A stretch of 64,000 bases of DNA from assembly GCA_026075535.2 (NCBI GenBank), contig AP026543.1, positions 3,038,001-3,102,000 on the forward strand, given 5' to 3'. This DNA is from Tricholoma matsutake. Taxonomy: Eukaryota > Basidiomycota > Agaricomycetes > Agaricales > Tricholomataceae. The notes below the pieces were generated by a model. The model ran no database searches and was not told the DNA's origin. It saw only the letters and a list, made by a program, of their open reading frames with translations. Shown here in pieces: positions 20,308-33,453 of the stretch. How positions within the stretch are numbered: the stretch's first letter is position 1; every line of letters starts with the position of its first letter. A program made the position numbers and the translations under genes.

Positions 20308-22427
20308 TTACTTGGCAAGATATCAGGATTGATTCCGATTGAAGAATCTAGAGGTACTTAACCTCCCCATGCTATCTGACCTTGCGATCATTGCAAGCAC
20401 TCGTTCTACTACAGTGATGAACATTTTGCTATCATGTACATAACGAGATCCCATACAAGGACGGTTGATCTCAATGTGTGATGAACATTAAGGTTCGCTG
20501 GAATTCTACAATAGAGCACAAGATAGTAAAGGACAGTCCCCACGGGCTTGGCATACTATCATGGACCTTTCAGAAACACTTGACTGTCACCTGAGGGCTT
20601 AACATGGGATGCTGAGTTCTTCCAAGCCATGTTGAGCGGTATGAGCCATTTGTCTAAAGACAGTGGTGGGAAGGACCCTGTTACACAGACTTTCCAGCGC
20701 CGAACCATGGACATGCATACTGTTGCAATGACTGTCCTGTATGCACTTGAAAATTTGAATAAAGGAGATGACTCTTGGACCAAGAAGAGTGTTTTGACAA
20801 TCCATGTGAGTTTAGCATCGTGATTGAGGTTCTTTCCTGACATGACAGGTTTATTCTCCACGAATTCAAACATGGACGTGCTCTGCACAAGATGTTCCAC
20901 AGACTTCTGAGACTTCGAGAGATAAGGGTACAAAAACAGGTTATTCCTACTTTGGAATAGATTTTCAAGAGCCTGCACATTACAGTACCTTTTATGTGGA
21001 CTTCGTCCTCTAACGTCGAATGCCAATGGTGTGCCGGATGTTGAGGAAACCCCAATGGCTGTCCATAAGTCGAATTTGCATTGAATTTTATATCATGTCT
21101 TGATTTCGAGTGATGTTGGTGCAGAATTTGCTATTCTTGCAAGAACAAGCTTGTGCATACACATGTCCAGCATATGTGCAAAACTTTATTTGACATACCA
21201 TAGATATTTAACTGTTGATGCAGCACTTACCATGGCTATGTCCAGGAACAGGGTGCAGCCCATACCAACCCAGCAGCCAGCTTGGCTGTCACATTCAATT
21301 CTGGCTGTGGTGACTCAATCTGCCACATACCACTTGCTCGATATAACCAACAATACTTCAAGTTCTTGGCATGAAACCAAATAACTCCTTTTGAACTCCT
21401 TGTGCATAAAGGAATTCTGACATTGTTTACGGTATTTTGTTTTTCTTGCCATCAGTAGATTGTCTGAATTTCTTCTCTACTAGGCCAAATAATCCTGATG
21501 ATGCTCTGAAAGATGAACAGAGGCCAACTTTGTTCCTGGCCTTGAACACAGCTGCAATCCATAGGGAAGTATGCTCATGCATCAGAGATGCGGGATGGTT
21601 CAAGGTTTTCAGTCATATAATCAAGTGATGATTATTCAACCAGCCTATTCAGTAGAAATCTGCAATACATCCATCCAGCAGATTTCTGCAAAACCACAAT
21701 AGATCTGTCAGTAGCAGATTGGGCTCATGGCAGGAAGGACTTGTGTGGGCCCAGGGTGTGATGCATCCGTGTGGGCCCAGTATACAGATTCACTGCCAGC
21801 AATGATTATTCCCAGTGGCAATTGCTGAAAAATTCTTGGCAACAGTAACATCTGAATCATGGTGCTGGCTAGCACAGTCACCATTTTACTACATGGCACC
21901 AGCAATGATTATCACCGGTGGTAATTGCCTGATCTGTGTGGGCCCAGTGAATAGAATTATAGCATTGGCAGCAACAATCGCTGCAATTAATTGCTACAAA
22001 AATATGGTCTACCTTTCACCAGTGACAATTCTTGCCGCCAGTAATTACTGAAAAGATTGTAATTGCCAAAAAACAGCGCTAGCTAGCATGGTTGGCATAT
22101 ACATTAAGCAAAATGAAATAAGTTGCTAGTAATAATTTTACGATGTCCTTGGTAAAGAATTCATCATCGTCCTGCACTTCTGCTGCATTAATTGGGCCAT
22201 ATGGCACATTGCCTCATCAAGGTTGGTGAGCTGCCAGTGAAGGGCATGGTTTACTGCAATGTTGGACTTCACTGTCTTGATGGCCTCATGGTAGCTGTGT
22301 TCAACAGCGTCAGAATAAGTCGAAATTTCCTACAATCATTATTCAGCAGCTCCCGGCCAAAGTTCAGGACTTACTTGGGGGGCCTGCTGGGATGTTGCCA
22401 GTGTCGATGGAGTACAACCTGGGAATA
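20308..22427. other. Repeat-like DNA without a recognised gene
   Basis: A 155-codon open frame on the minus strand (20559-21026) has no similarity I can name and is not claimed as a gene. 21700-22080 is rich in GTGTGGGCCCAG and CCAGTGGCAATTGCTG-type phrases resembling the subterminal repeats beside the KDZ element. Confidence 0.5.
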
Positions 22428-23535
22428 CTAGATGAATGTGGCTGGGTAATGAAAGGTGGACAGTGCATTGAGGAACATTTTGTGGAGAGCCAGGAGGGGA
22501 ATGGACCCAAAATGGACCTCATCTGAATCTCTCTGTGTCAATATTGAACTATGAAAGGATCCAGGTGAGGACAATGTTGGGCTGACATGATCCTGCACAG
22601 GTTCAATATAGGCCATAGAGACATTGACCTCCATGTCACTACCTTCAGTCACCTCAGTAAACCAGAAGTGTGCACTGTCTGCCTCTGGCATGTCAAGACT
22701 GGCAGGGATATAAAGAGTGTCCACTATTTGTAATTGTGATGGTGGTGTTGCCAAATGATTAAGGCTGCCAGAAATATAAAAAGCATCTGGGGCAATGGTA
22801 TGGGTATGTACCGGCATTGGGGCTGCAAAATCAACTCCAGAACAATCCGTGGCTGGCAAGTCAGGAATATGAAACATGTTCAAGTCATGGTGTGCCAGGG
22901 ATGATGTCAAATGAGCAGTGGTGCTCACCACCAGCGAGTCAGGACTACCAGGAATATGAAATGCATCCGCAGCCAGTGAGTCAGGACTACCAGGAATATA
23001 AAATGCATTGGTGGCCAGTGAGTCAGGAATATGAAACATGTCTAGGTCATGGTGTGCCAGCAAGTCAGGAATATGAAAGATATCTAGGTCATGGTGTGCT
23101 GGCAATGATGTCAAATGAACAGTGCTCGCTGGGGGCAAGTCAGGACTACCAGGAATATGAAACATGTCCAAGTCAAAAGATTGGATATTTTTGGTGGGTG
23201 GGGGTTGCCAAATGGATAATATCTGCAGCTGCTTCAAGAATATCAAAAGCATATGGGGAATGTATTGATGCCAGCAGTATTGGAGAATGAAGAGTACCAT
23301 CCACCGCCAGTGAATCAGGACTTTCAGGAATATGAAAAGTGGCCAGGTCCAGATTATCTATATTTGCTGGTGGGGTTGAGATATCAACATTATCCACTGC
23401 CAGCGAATCAGGACTACCAGGAATATAAAAGGTGTCAAGGTCTAGAGTTTGGATACTTGTTGGTGGCAAATTTGGCAAGTGAACTAATGAGCTGTCTGAA
23501 TATTCCATGAAGATGCAAAAATTGATCAACAAATG
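22428..23535 (-). CDS. Protein built of degenerate FHIPGSPDSLA repeats, function unknown
   Basis: Two overlapping minus-strand frames (22428-23300 and 23173-23532) encode about 13 imperfect copies of a motif (DLDM)F-H/Y-I-P-G/D-S-P/L-D-S-L-A, spaced 12-40 residues. At DNA level the plus strand repeats GTCAGGACTACCAGGAATATGAAA and variants. The frames probably join by a small intron or indel near 23175-23300. There is no signal peptide, membrane segment or domain I recognise. The protein is acidic and proline-rich, so probably disordered. It lies just outside the KDZ element and on the same strand as its genes, so it may be a third transposon-associated gene. The repeat may also be simply an expanded minisatellite. 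Confidence 0.4.
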
Positions 23536-23865
23536 TGGTCACATGAATTTTGAATATGGAAGTTGAAACTGACATTGCATTTATTGACGCTATCAACTGC
23601 ATCCATCCTAAGTACAAATGGTTTTACCATGTCTTCTCAGTACACCAAATCCATGGAGCGCGCCCTCATTACATTTTTGGATGGTACTTGGATGACCGTG
23701 GATGAGAAATCCATGTTGGGAAAGTTGGTGCATGATTTTTCTTATGTCCTATGAATCTTTCTCAGAAGGCTTTGAAGTTGGATTATAGGAAAAAGGTGTT
23801 GGCTAAGGAAGCGGCGATGATGCCATTCCTCAAACACATGTTCAAAATCCTTCATGAGGATACAA
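23536..23865 (+). other. Short coding-like remnant
   Basis: Plus-strand stretches such as RALITFLDGTWMTVDEKSML and LSQKALKLDYRKKVLAKEAAMMPFLKHM (two frames) look like pieces of a decayed gene. Family not recognised. The region ends at the left repeat of the KDZ element. Confidence 0.3.
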
Positions 23866-24787
23866 GGATATGCAAAAACAGTACATTGTAGTGACCAGCA
23901 CTGGTAGTGATAAAGTCACTGGTGGCGATAGGCATCCAAGTCAAGAGCTAAGTGAATGACCGGCGCCAGTTACTGTAGAACCCCATGAGCTAAGAAAATG
24001 TGTATGGGCCCATCCTAACATAATACAGGAAAATGGGCCCATACAATTGATACACTCGATGGATTGATCGTGTGGGCCCATGATAGTAAAAGGAAAACAG
24101 TATGGGCCCACACAACTATAGCATACAGGTCTTGAATACAGTACATTGTAGTGACCAGCACCAGTAGTGATAATGTCACCGGGGGTGATAAGTGTACAAC
24201 TTCAGAGCTAAGCAAATGACTGGTGCCATGATCAGCAATGGTCGCTGTACATGACCTAAATAAATGTGTATGGGCCCTTCCCATACAAGAATATATACAA
24301 AAATGGTACATTGGAGTGACTGGTGACAGTAGTGACAACGGCAGTGATAATGCACTGGCACTTAGGGTAACATATTTTGATGAATATATGCATGGTTATT
24401 TCATTAGTAGATGAAGTGTATAAGGGATATATTGAATATATTGATGCATGGCAGCGCTGAAAAAAAACCATTTGCTGACCCCTGTGATATGCAAATGTGT
24501 GGTTTATCCTGCATGTCGGTGTCTTAAGTCAAAAGTATCCTGAGGTTCAGTGGATGCATCTCCATGAGCTTTTGGTCTTGGCTTTGGAGGGATACTGGGA
24601 TCCACTGTCACATTCATGGCTTGGACATCAGTGTTGCTGGGCTTTGATTTTTTAGGCTGCCGGCCACAACTATTGTGGTCATTTGACCATGCTCTTTTAA
24701 GCCTTTTCTTGCTACCTTCTGCTGGTGACTCGTTCCAGCATCCTGTGTTGTAGTGACTTCATTGGTGTTGCAAGCGCAGGATCTTGA

Positions 24788-26963
24788 TCATGTTTTCATC
24801 CAACACTTTCTGTAGTCAGGGATTGCACTATCGGTTGAAGCAACTGGTGTTGCCTCAGGGATGGTATCCATCATTAATGAAGCTAGTGTCATGTTCTGTT
24901 GAGAATTGTGACCTTGCAGAATCGCCGGTTGGAGGGCAGGTGCAGTGGAATTATGGATAATACCATTTTGCATCCATGCAGGAACCAGACCGTTCATTAA
25001 ATGACCCCCACACTCCAGATCTGCCAGATAGCTAGCATATGTAGGCTCGGTCATGTCAACTGCTGTAGGACCACTGGTCAAACCCATCACCGCCAGAATA
25101 TTGTGATCCTCCACTGTTATGTATTGGCCAGGTGGAATTAGTGCCTTCTGGAGCATGGGATCAACAAAAAGGTCCCATTCCAGCAGTGTCAAATCTTTGG
25201 GTATCAGTGGAGCTAACCCAGCAGTTTGTTGGTTGATAGGTGTAATAGCCGGTGGAGTAGTATGGGGCTGCTTTTTCTTGTTTTGTTTTGGTACCGGTGC
25301 ACTCTCACTTTTGGGTTGCTGTGTGGTGGCCTTATGCCGTTTGCCTTTGGTTTTCTTTTTTGTTTGTTTGGGCTTCGGCAGATTGCGTAGTGGTGCTGTC
25401 ATTCCTTCAGGATCTGTGTCATCCAAGTCTGTAAGTTCTTGTAATTGAACCACTGGCCAAAGTGTTCCCTCCCATGAATTAAGGACAATTGTGAATTCAA
25501 AACCAATCTTTTCTTCCTCCTGCCTTCCCATCCAAAGGGTAAAACATGCCTCAATTTCATGTTTATGCATTTTAGATGGTTCCCGCAATAATACAAACTC
25601 CCCATCCAGCAATTCATCTGATTCTCCCAGTGCCACACTTGATGTTCATGATCTCCCCAGTGCCGACGAAGATGTGTGGCCGATTCCTCCTTTCTGCAGA
25701 GGCATGTAATCCACCTGGTTGATAAATTTGGGTTGCCGTGTGTAAATATCAAGCCACGGCACATGACTGGAGGTCCTCCTTGCAGCTGAATCTTGCTGGA
25801 GATCAGTATCTTCATTAATCAAACATGGTTCACTCACTGTACATCCTTTCAATGTATGCCCATAAAACTTGTTTTTGGTAATTCAAAAACTGGGCATTGT
25901 CACCATGGTGGATAAGACAGTTCACCAGTAGCAGTGGCTGTCCCTTCACTCCAGTCTCCAGGATTTGTTTAGGCTTTGCCCCACCAGCAGGTTGTATCAC
26001 TGATTTCTCCTCTTCATCGGCGGTGAGATATTCCTCGATGTATGCCTCAAACATGTCTGCAATAGGCTTTTCATGCCACACAGGTTCGTCGGCTATGAAA
26101 TTCAGCTTATTGTTGCCTAGAAAGCTATTTGTTTTTTTCAAACCTACAAATTCTTCATTAGTTGCCATTAAATGCCAGGTGAATGTACATACATGCTCCA
26201 CTTCCTCTTTCCAGCTGAATTTACCCATCCACCCAACACAACCATTCAAACCCCAAGTTCAAGGTACATTGAATTTTGAAATTCATTCATGTTTTGTGAG
26301 CATTTTCTTGGCATCCCTAAGATCAATTCAGCCAGGTTACTGAATTACGGGTGATACACATACTTTTGCTGAACAGCCAATGGTGGACCAGTATTCATCC
26401 ATTGATGCCAAAGTGTCTCAATCTTTGCATTTTCCTTTGCATTGTTGGATATTCTTTTGTTGACTTTTGCATATTGTCGCAAATATTTGGCCATCCAGTC
26501 CAGTCAGCCTTTCTCCAGATCTGGTGCCTCCCTTCCAATCGCCACCTCTATTTCTGACCCATACAGGTGGATAATTACTTTGTGCCATGGAGAGACCTTG
26601 CTGACTGCTGCCTTTGGTGGTTTGCGAGCATTTTGTCTGTACCAAGTTATAATATGCTGATAATCATGTTTGTCAAAGAGCAGAATATACATTAATGGTT
26701 TATTGCTTACTTTCTGCAGGTTGGAGGTTTAACAGGTAGGTTAAATAAGTCCATCATGGCACCTTGTAAGGTTAGTTGTTGCGCTTTACAGTTTTTCAAT
26801 GCCTTCCAGTTGTCCACTCATTGCTGTAGCACATTCAGTTCCTCTGGTGACCACTTATGAACAATTCTGCATGCTTGTCCATGTGATTTCCATCATCTGA
26901 GCTAGAACTTGAAGGACAGCTGCCAAAGTCTTCCCTGCTTTGATCAGCATCCTCGGCGGACAT
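24788..26963 (-). pseudogene. Companion gene of the KDZ element, unknown function
   Basis: From ATG 26963 (MSAEDADQSRED) the reading shifts through several frames: KWSPEELNVLQQ, DWMAKYLRQYAKVNKRIS, EVEHVCTFTWHLMATNEEFV, then a lysine-rich middle (KPKQTKKKTKGKRHK) and an acidic/hydrophobic C-terminus to 24788. I recognise the general pattern as an uncharacterised Agaricomycete protein family; no domain name can be given. Some frame changes will be introns, but others (a stop inside the EELNVLQQ-VDNWKAL block) look like decay. Head-to-tail with, and downstream of, the KDZ transposase. Confidence 0.45.
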
Positions 26964-27219
26964 GATAGTCAATGTGGATGCAGTCCACAGGTTGTGCTGG
27001 CAAATACATTAGGTACCTTGATATTTCATCAGACTGTCCCTGAGGACTATTTACAGGTCATATTTCAGCCCCAATATACCCTAATATACCCCAGACTTCA
27101 ATCAGTACACCTTTAATCCTCTTGGCACACCTTAATATATCACAATGTCCCTGAGCAGAACAGCTAGCAGTGGAGTATTATTGGCAGTTGCAAGCTGATA
27201 TCACTGGATTACCTGGCTA

Positions 27220-30200
27220 CTAAAAACCCCAGACATTTCCTACCCATGGATGTATGGCTTTGAAAATACACATGGAGGAAGCAGCCATCCTTCTCCAGTT
27301 CACCACCTGATGTTTGGTATATGCCACAGCTCCTGGCGATGTCTGAGTCTTCAAGCAGTTAACCCAGACCTCTGCTCTGTGAAGAAAATAACATGGGATC
27401 CAAGCCATTTCATGACTAGTAATTGATAACTCCTCTGACCATCTATCATGTTTGGCATTTGCCTGTAACCAGTGCACCCTGTAGACTAAATAATAGTGAA
27501 GTTGCTCATTAAAGTGAATTGAGGTGTACTTACATTCTTTCATCATTTCACTTGCCTCGACATTGGCTTGGACATTAATGGTCCAAAACCATGCCAATGG
27601 TTCATCCTGTCTCTGGCTTCTACCCTCAGCATTGCCGGTACCACCCCTCACTGTGGCAGTTGAAATCTTGAGTGCGTCCCGGCGCAATACCTGATACTTG
27701 GACTGCATCTCAGCTGAACATCCCAATGATACCATTGCAGCCCTTGCAGCATTGTATACCTGACGATGTGCTTGAACCCAGTGGCTAATAGCATGCACCT
27801 TTGACCAAACCCTTCCCTTTTTGTTCTTGGATGTGGTGAGATGTAAATTCTTTTTGAATAAGAAAGATTTCTCACTGAGGGCCATTTTAACACCCTGGAG
27901 CTCATCGTTTGCTTGTCCTTCCCTCAATTTCAACTCTTTCTCAGCGAGGGAATCCAAACCAAGCTGAGTAGTTTGCAGAAAGCCAAATGTAGAGGGAAGA
28001 GGTAATGGGCATGTTTCGGTGGTATGCACTGCTGCTACTGGGGGCCTTGTAATGAATGGGTTGCTTTGATCATCATCATCCAAGTTAGTCTGGTAATTGG
28101 GAGCTTGTGATGGGAGTACTGGTCTCAGTGGCAAGTCATTAAGCTTTTGCAGTGCATCCAATGTGTCATTGTTCACAAATTGTTCCAATTTAGCAATGAA
28201 GGAATCCACTCTGGTATCAAGGTTTTGCCGTTTTGTTGCAATCTTCAGCTTATCGGCCTTGAACAACACTGAATGTTGCTGACATATAAAGGTCTGAAGG
28301 GCCAGTCTGATATTAGTTAGCATAGGAATATTTTGCAATGGCCAGATACACACTGGGCTTCCTCAAGTTTGAGGCCAAGAGCAAGCCAGGTGGTTTCACC
28401 CTTTCCATCACCAGTTTCATCTTCATCCTCTAGAAGGTTCATTTGAAGGTCACTTTGTGTTACCACTACCTGACCAGGATTTATATCATAGATGTCCATT
28501 GCTTCTGGATCGGTTAGATGTGTTGCCTGAGAGTGTTTTTCCAATTCTTTCCAGGTTGCAATCTCCTCAGGGTCTGAGTTTGCCATGTACTGCAATAGGT
28601 CCATGCAACTTTCCTCCTCACCTGCCACAGCGGCTCTGAATCAGTGGCCAGTGGTAACCACTGCATCTGGTTCCAAGTCAATCTGGCACAATGTACAAAC
28701 ATGTACTCACCTATGTCCTGCATTTTTTTGAGGTTGAAATCCCCCATATGATCATCCAAGGTTTCAATCCATCCAGAAATGGTAGCATTTTGGGTACTAG
28801 GTGAGATTTCATTCAACACTGACCACAACAATTCATGGATTTCTCCATCCACTTGTCCGGCGGCTGGGAATGAAACTTGGTGAAAAGCATGAGAAACATT
28901 GCCAGATGTGGCCACCAACATGGAAAAGACCAATACCATGCAGAATGGTGATGCCAAGTGGTAGCTGGATATACTGACTCTCCTCCATCCAAAGTCTGAG
29001 CCTCTTCCAATCCTGGCACATTATATCATAAATCAAAATGATTTTCTTGAGTCCGGTGATATTAGTATTTTTCAAAGCTTCAGATAAAGAATAGTCCATG
29101 TTTGCTTGTCTAGAAAAAATGTCTCTCAAATTGTGAAGATATCTCACTGTTCCCCTTTTTGGAAGTCAACCACCGCACTGGGGCAGAAGCAACCATGGCA
29201 GCCACAAGCAGTTGCACTGACACCAGTTACATCAAGACCCTTGTATTTGATGAAGTGGGTCATTTACAGCATGATGCTCATTGCAGGTCAGTTTCTAATT
29301 TGGAGTTAGTAAATACGCTGAAAGTCTTTCAAATATCTTACCTCTTTTACTTCCTTAGCAATGGCAAGGTGTGATTTGTAGTGATTCGGCTCAGTCATGA
29401 AAATATCTCCATGACTGAGCTTAATATCATGGTGAGCATTTTCGTGCTTCTGATGAACAACAGTGAAGTTTCCATCCATGACAAAAGTCCGAGTGTATGC
29501 CATTCTGAGGGGGGATTACATTAAATACATTCCAATTCATGTGATTTGACTTACTGGTCAGGATCCTCAGTCCAATTTTCTGGCAGATTGACACCTGGCT
29601 GAGGACATGCAGCACAGAATGTTGGGATGTCAGTCGCACCATGCATTGCAGCTGCTGATGAGCCGCCAGCGCCGGACTGTGATTCTCCCCAGTGGCCTCT
29701 CCACTTCAAATGTTTCAACATTTGCCATAGCCAGCTTGCCCTGAGAATCTCCCTGTATTGATCCTAAAGTACTGATGTCAGAGATATTGACAACTGTAGT
29801 ATATCAATCATACCTCCATGGCATTAGGAAATAAGGGTGAAGTTATGCACCAGAGCTTCTGGTAGTATTGATAGGCTGAATATTTACATTCCAGATTGGA
29901 CAATCGCGCATCATCAAGGACTTGAAATGTGAATACGGTCTTGATATTTTTGTAGCTGCCCCGATTGCAACAAGTGATTTTCCTGCTCTTGACAGGAATT
30001 AGGGCAATTGCACCACTTGACCCACATATGATGTACACCAGAAACATTGATTACCGTCAATTTGTGGCAATCCATCAGTGTTGGGAAAGTTGTGGGACCA
30101 AGGTCATAAACCTTTTCATCTCCTTGATGATGTTGTTGGTTCCATCACCTTCTGTAGCATCATCCAAATCATCTTCATAATTGTTGGCCTCTTGTCCAAC

Positions 30201-30871
30201 CACATCCGGTGCCGAGGGGTGAAAGTAACTTGGGCAGGATGCACCATTGTGACCAAGATGTAAAACTAACCTGACTTGGAACAACCAAGCCGGTTCAAAA
30301 TAGGAACCTGTCCAGTGGTCGATGTGGTGAAATGGGTTCAAAGCATGGTTATCATGGCAGAAGTCAGTACAGAACATGGGATTGAAAAGACAGTCTCGGC
30401 ATTGCCAGGTAGCGGCATCATCCCCACACAAATTGCATTTCATGCAATCAGGTACTTCATTGGATAGTAGTGCTTCCAAATACATAACCTTTTTAGGCAG
30501 CTATTCTTCAATGTAATCTTGAGGTGTCTGAGAGTAATATTAGCATAGTAAATGTGGTAGCCATAATAAGTCACCTTTGAAGAGGGGGGATCAAGATCTG
30601 CAATGAAATTTAGAGGGTGATGCTCAATTGGTTCATCAGACATCAGAGATGTTATATTGGTGTTGGATGTGGTCACCGATCCTGACACTGGTGCACTTCT
30701 CTTTGCCTTCTTATGCCTTGGAGTTGACTGAGGACTTTGCTGAACTGGTACAAGGCAATCCCTCAGTCCCCACGATGTCTGGGAGTGAATGATAGTCATC
30801 TGGGAGATTCTTCCAATGATGGTGTGCTCTAGGCATGATGGTTTGTAGACTGATGTAGAATTATTGAACAA
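27220..30871 (-). pseudogene. KDZ (Kyakuja-Dileera-Zisupton) transposase
   Basis: Order on the minus strand: an N-terminal variable part; the CxC2-like zinc cluster CNLCGDDAATWQCRDC ... CTDFC with following HIDHW and LGHNGASCPS (30075-30485); CAACPQPGVNLPENW (29427-29642); TRTFVMDGNFTVVHQKH and GDIFMTEPNHYKSHL (29306-29503); IYDIMCQDWKRL and IGLFHVGGHIWQCF (28833-29147); AAGQVDGEIHELLW and NEISPSTQNA (28514-28957); and the C-terminal block with LREGQANDELQGVK, EKSFLFKKN and EMAWIPCYFLHRAEVWVN (27220-28353). These are the signature blocks of the family; the D, H and E around YDIMC, FHVGGH and VDGEIHE are candidate catalytic residues. It cuts and pastes its own element. The gene spans several introns; intactness could not be judged. 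Confidence 0.8.
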
Positions 30872-31973
30872 GCATCTCCAGGATTATGTAGGCACTGTAG
30901 GCAGTGAGGAAACATGGCAACATGGCAATGTAAATGACAATGGTACCATGTAGAGGTTACTATGGTACTGTTCTACACTACAGCATACTAACATGTTACC
31001 TAGGTCATACTCACAAAGCTACCATCGATGTTTCCAATGGAAAATTACACTGGTGGTGTTCATGATAACCATTGGTCAGTAGTTTCTTACTACACTGTTG
31101 CCACTGTTCTGTACTACCGCAAATCACATATGACATGCTGTAGTCGTGTGAGCCCATATCTTGCTATTTGACCATCATGGGTCCACCCGGTCACTTCATG
31201 TTAAAGATATTATATGTATGGGCCCATGCCCTTTAATTATGTTCAAATGGGCCCATACAGATTTCTGGATCATTGCACTTTTCGACTGATGTGGTTTCTG
31301 GGACTGTGGGCACATCGCTGGCAGCACCTGTGATGGTTTCTATAGACCTCATGCTCATTAGCCTGTAATTGTTTCTTGCAATGTTTCAATGTGTTGGAAA
31401 ACACACATTTATATAGGGTTGTCTGATCCATTGGTGCCTATGCCATTGCCTGGCTGTTGCCTGTGAGGTTCTGTGATTTTCAGCTCCGGGAAACTTTTTG
31501 CTTAGCTCTGACTTGTACACTTATGGCCACAGGTGACTTTATCACTACCAGCATCAGTCACTACAATGTACTGTTTTTGCATATATCCTTATCCTCCCAC
31601 ATTCCTACAGCATACAGCATGTCACCATTGCTGTGTTTGTTATCCATGTTCTAGTGCACATCAGCCGTGATTAGCATACAAGTCTTTTAAGAGCTATGTG
31701 AATGACCAGTGCTGACTTTATCTTTTCTGGTGCTGAGAGATACAGTTAGGAAATAGCTGACTGCCACACAAGCGACAGTTGCTGTCTGGCCAGTGTCAGG
31801 ATTAATCTATGTCTAATCTCATTGGACATTACTACTGTCTTTGACTAATGATTGTTCTCTTGTGTTACTTGCCTGTGTATCTTACTGACATCAACGTGCT
31901 CCCTAATTTGATTCTGCACATCCTCCCAGTAAGCCAACAATTTCCTGTCCTTCTGAAGTTGGGCATCATTTTC
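30872..31973. other. KDZ 5' flank and right inverted repeat
   Basis: No gene. Holds GGGCCCA phrases at 31220 and 31248 and, at 31497-31592, the inverted copy of the left-end repeat. ORFs here are short and unsupported. Confidence 0.5.
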
Positions 31974-32918
31974 TCAAACTGTCTCAGTCATCCTTTTCCA
32001 TGTCGAATGCAGGTCATAGAAGATCTTCATTATTAATTGTATTTCAGCCATGTCACCAGCAGCATATGGGACCGGCCATAGGTCTTGCCAGGTGAACTGG
32101 ATCTGATGAAACTTAAGATAAATTAAAGGACAACATGTTACTCGCCTGTGGCCGATGAACCACCAGGAAGTTGTGTGGAGCAAATGGGTATGAGTTGTAG
32201 TTCTCCAGATCATTCTGTTTACTCCACCAAGAGTTGATATAGCTATCGACGATATGGGTGGGGTCATCAGCATCGACCTTCAAGTATGTACCATTGTATC
32301 GCTGGAATGTATCCTAGTTCCAGAAAATCTTTGCCCTCAGGATCATTGCGTTCTGAGCACCACAAAGTCCCATCCTGCACCATCTTTATGGTTTCCACAA
32401 TGAGCGGGTGAGTGTATGGAGCACTGCCACCCATAGAGGCATAAATTCCAATGGCCATCAAGAATTCCTTCTAAGTTGGTATTGGTGATGAGATAATTGG
32501 CAATCACAATATGTTCACTTACAGTCTTGTAAAATATGCCAGACACCCACCCCAACCATGACTTGTCGTAGTCTTCATCGTTCTCTACTGCATGGATCCA
32601 TGTGGTGATTGCCACACGGAGATGTGACATTACATACAACAGCACTTCCTCCCCATGTGCTAGATCATTCTGTGCTGGTAGTAGTCCTGTAGTACTCTCT
32701 TGAATGCTGAGATCACAAGCTACCTGTTGAGCAGTGATGGCCTGCTCATGGAACTCAGTAGGCTTGACTGTAGGGTGAGGGTTCTCTGGGAAATCGGTGT
32801 TCCTCTGATGCTCGACCTCTATTTGATTCAATGCGGTAGCGAATTTGCCAGCAGTAACAGGGTCAGATTGATATGGCCAGCGAGGCACGGATTCGAGGTT
32901 TGTATAGCAGGATAGCAT
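31974..32918 (-). pseudogene. Unrecognised gene remnant
   Basis: Reading leftwards from about 32918, successive frames give LESVPRWPYQSDPVTAGKFA, AHGEEVLLYVMSHLRVAITT, SWLGWVSGIFYKTVSEHIVI, GGSAPYTHPLIVETIKMVQD and DLWPVPYAAGDMAEIQLIMK. The continuity across three frames and the non-random composition suggest a real gene with introns or indels, about 250-300 residues. I do not recognise the family. It lies outside the KDZ inverted repeats but on the same strand. Confidence 0.35.
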
Positions 32919-33453
32919 AACTTCAATGCAGTTGTAGATAACATTTGGATGATTAAGTGATGATTAAGTAATCAATGGACAAAATTATCATTGGCGCTGG
33001 GAACAAGCACCAACAATATGTCTGTATGGGCTGATGTCTATAGGAAAACCAGTGGTGGGCCAATATGATTGTTCCCTATCAAATGGAGTCATTGCATGGG
33101 CCCATGTATATGTAATAAGCAGTTCAAACTCTTAACTACACCCTCTGTCAAGTTGGCCAAATTGTGCACTCATACCTCTGGATTCTGGCCCCTACATTGG
33201 GACATTCGTTTACATCTAACCATAATCTATAGCAGGACATCACATCAATAATTGGTGTCTAAAAAAATTGGCTAGTGTGGCATGTCCCAGTGCTGCATGC
33301 ATCCAACCATATCTGCTGTGACCCGATGCAGTATGCATCCAACCGCTGATATCCGCTGACCTGCTGCTGCACTTTTTCCTACCAACCTACAATGATTATT
33401 GGTGCTGGGAACCAGTGGTGGGCCAATACAATTGTTCTGTATCACACGTATTC
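32919..33453. other. Repeat-like spacer
   Basis: No gene. Contains GTGGTGGGCCAATA twice (33052 and 33415) and GCTGGGAAC twice, in a context similar to the flanks of the KDZ region, plus tandem GCATCCAACC phrases at 33299-33345. Confidence 0.5.

Larger units (their letters stand above)
23866..31592 (-). mobile_element. KDZ-type DNA transposon region with two genes
   Basis: A sequence containing GCAAAAACAGTACATTGTAG at the left (23866-23962, repeated directly at 24141-24250) occurs in inverted orientation at 31497-31592, so the genes between are bounded by long inverted repeats of roughly 95 bp. Between them, on the minus strand, lie a KDZ transposase (27220-30871) and a companion gene (24788-26963). 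GGGCCCA-containing phrases recur in both flanks (24003, 24032, 24071, 24103, 24269; 31220, 31248) as subterminal repeats. Exact termini and target duplication were not determined. Confidence 0.6.

Noticed and set aside
20559..21026. 155-codon minus-strand frame
   Set aside because: No similarity, no conserved motifs; region otherwise repeat-like.
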